Shown one piece after another: positions 62,888 to 64,000 of a stretch of 64,000 nt of DNA. The stretch's first letter is position 1, and the number at the start of each line of letters is the position of its first letter. The notes under the pieces are model-generated. The model was not told the origin of the DNA, searched no databases, and saw only the letters and a list, made by a program, of their open reading frames with translations. The position numbers and the translations under genes are program-made. Source of the stretch: Calothrix sp. PCC 7507 (lineage in GTDB: Bacteria; Cyanobacteriota; Cyanobacteriia; Cyanobacteriales; Nostocaceae); contig NC_019682.1 of the NCBI RefSeq assembly GCF_000316575.1, positions 5,629,501-5,693,500 on the forward strand, read 5' to 3'.

Positions 62888-63358
62888 ATGCTGTCATCGG
62901 AAAAGGTCACACTTCGCCCCGCAACGAAGGCTGACGCGCCACTGTTCTACAGAGTCATCGATCAAACAATGCGTGAGTTTATCGTTGCCACTTGGGGCGC
63001 ATGGAACGAAGAGCGTGTTCAGCGTGAGTCACTCGAAAACAGCGCTTCGCCAAATGCACAGGTTATCCAAGTTGGCAACGTTCCAGTTGGAGTTCTTGTG
63101 GTTGAACGAAAGCCAACGTACATTCAAGTTCAACAAATCTACCTGCTGCCCGATCATCAACGTAAAGGCATCGGCAGATATCTCATTGAGGGCATCATCG
63201 CAGAAGCAACGCATGGCAATCTTTCAGTTCGTCTCCGCGTTCTCACACTCAATCCGGCGAAGCAGTTCTATGAGAAACTGGGTTTTGTCGTCACCGAAAC
63301 ATCGCACGAATTCTATTTCATGGAGCGCGTACCCCTACCACGTGGTCTATTTACGTGA
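62888..63358 (+). CDS. GNAT-family N-acetyltransferase
   Basis: This 156-residue protein is a GNAT acetyltransferase. VTLRPATKADAPLFYRVID opens the domain, VQQIYLLPDHQRKGIGRYLIE is motif A with the acetyl-CoA pyrophosphate loop (Q-x-x-G-x-G), and TLNPAKQFYEKLGF is motif B. I start at ATG 62888 (MLSSEKVTL); the upstream frame overlaps the previous gene. Substrate unknown. Its codons are richer in G+C (GAAGGCTGACGCGCC, CGTCTCCGCGTT) than those of the neighbours, which suggests recent transfer. Confidence 0.88.
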   Translation: MLSSEKVTLRPATKADAPLFYRVIDQTMREFIVATWGAWNEERVQRESLENSASPNAQVIQVGNVPVGVLVVERKPTYIQVQQIYLLPDHQRKGIGRYLIEGIIAEATHGNLSVRLRVLTLNPAKQFYEKLGFVVTETSHEFYFMERVPLPRGLFT

Positions 63359-63436
63359 AAATAGCTGTATATAGCCCCAGGCTTGTAGCCTGCAGGCGAT
63401 TTGCTTTAAAAGAAAACATTCGCCCTGTTGACTTAA

Positions 63437-64000
63437 ATGACAAATAAACCAAAAATCATTGTCCTAGATGATGACCCGACGGGTTCTCAAACAGTCCACA
63501 GTTGTTTGCTGCTGATGCACTGGGATGTGGAAACTTTAAGGATCGGTTTGCAGGATGATTCGCCGATTTTCTTTGTCCTGACTAATACACGTTCCTTGAC
63601 TCCAGAGTCAGCGACGGCTGTGACTAAAGAAGTTTGCCAAAATTTAAAAATTGCTTTAAAAGCCGCCGAGATTGAGGATTTTCTCGTTGTTAGCCGTTCA
63701 GATTCGACTTTACGGGGACATTATCCCATTGAAACAGATGCGATCGCTCAAGAACTCGGGCCGTTTGATGCCCATTTTCTTGTCCCAGCCTTTTTTGTTG
63801 GCGAAACCTCACGAAGTGAAGGGGGACGCATCACCCGCGACAGCATACATTATCTAATTATTGATGGTGTCCCTACCCCGGTGCATGAAACTGAGTTTGC
63901 CCGCGATTCGGTGTTCAGCTACCATCACAGTTACTTACCCAAATATGTCGAAGAAAAAACCCAAGGACGCATCAACGAGTCATCTGTAGAAAGATTTGTC
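63437..64000 (+). CDS. Four-carbon acid sugar kinase family protein (YgbK-like), partial
   Basis: The frame starts at ATG 63437 and leaves the window after 188 codons. The N-terminal kinase domain is recognised by IIVLDDDPTGSQTVHSC, FFVLTNTRSLT, VVSRSDSTLRGHYPIETDA and GRITRDSIHY. Members phosphorylate four-carbon acid sugars such as erythronate derivatives. Between VPAFF and EGGRITRD, where the family normally has PAFFEGGR, seven extra residues (VGETSRS) are encoded by a segment GTTGGCGAAACCTCACGAAGT, probably an in-frame repeat insertion. The rest of the gene is outside the window. Confidence 0.88.
   Translation, partial: MTNKPKIIVLDDDPTGSQTVHSCLLLMHWDVETLRIGLQDDSPIFFVLTNTRSLTPESATAVTKEVCQNLKIALKAAEIEDFLVVSRSDSTLRGHYPIETDAIAQELGPFDAHFLVPAFFVGETSRSEGGRITRDSIHYLIIDGVPTPVHETEFARDSVFSYHHSYLPKYVEEKTQGRINESSVERFV

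Overview
The window comes from a cyanobacterium, most likely a filamentous, heterocyst-type member of the Nostocales. It carries psbD-psbC (photosystem II D2 and CP43), ycf4, a BT1-type folate/biopterin transporter, an apocarotenoid oxygenase, a DUF928 gene, a Nif11-type leader peptide and several Uma2/DUF29 genes. It also has frequent GCGATCGC (HIP1) octamers, heptanucleotide tandem repeats (STRR) and several families of small palindromic or MITE-like elements between genes. I saw no rRNA, tRNA or CRISPR array.

Layout. 1-5 kb holds small housekeeping and hypothetical genes (SRPBCC, DUF924, Nif11, Nudix, Mrp/ApbC). 4-8.4 kb holds an AprA-like flavoprotein, an AprB-like two-cluster ferredoxin and a HEAT-repeat protein. 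That set is split by a REP-associated (Y1) transposase and two nested MITE-like elements. 8.6-14.4 kb is one giant hybrid histidine kinase with a cyanobacteriochrome-like GAF domain. 15-17 kb is pnp. 17.5-27 kb is an SNF2 helicase interrupted by an intein in its Walker A motif, and a SWIM zinc-finger gene. Between these two lies a STAND NTPase/TPR gene and a TIR gene that begin with nearly the same 59-residue domain, preceded by a 21-bp tandem repeat array. 27-31 kb is photosystem genes. 31-38 kb holds a lipoprotein cyclophilin, a ketoacyl-ACP synthase, a DUF928 protein and a CHASE2 nucleotide cyclase. 38.5-47 kb is an alternative chaperone set on the minus strand (TPR, J-like without HPD, GrpE-like, Hsp70, zinc-ribbon TPR). 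It is interrupted by a uracil-DNA-glycosylase-like gene, a small protein and an HNH endonuclease. 47.5-53.2 kb holds the transporter, the carotenoid oxygenase and gdhA. 53.4-57.4 kb holds a lysine 2,3-aminomutase, an ATP-grasp ligase and an ABC exporter. 57.6-61.4 kb holds a RecQ helicase fused to a phosphoribosyltransferase-like domain, a DprA-like protein and a DUF29 protein. The end holds a MazF-type toxin-antitoxin pair, a membrane protein, a GNAT enzyme and the start of a four-carbon acid sugar kinase.

How the genes may work together. Two sets look like conflict or defence modules. One is the STAND/TIR pair, where a shared N-terminal domain probably brings sensor and NADase together. The other is the RecQ-PRTase/DprA pair, where DNA unwinding, ssDNA binding and nucleotide chemistry are joined. 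These functions are inferred from domain content and gene order, not shown. The many small elements have split operons, entered coding frames and altered gene starts.
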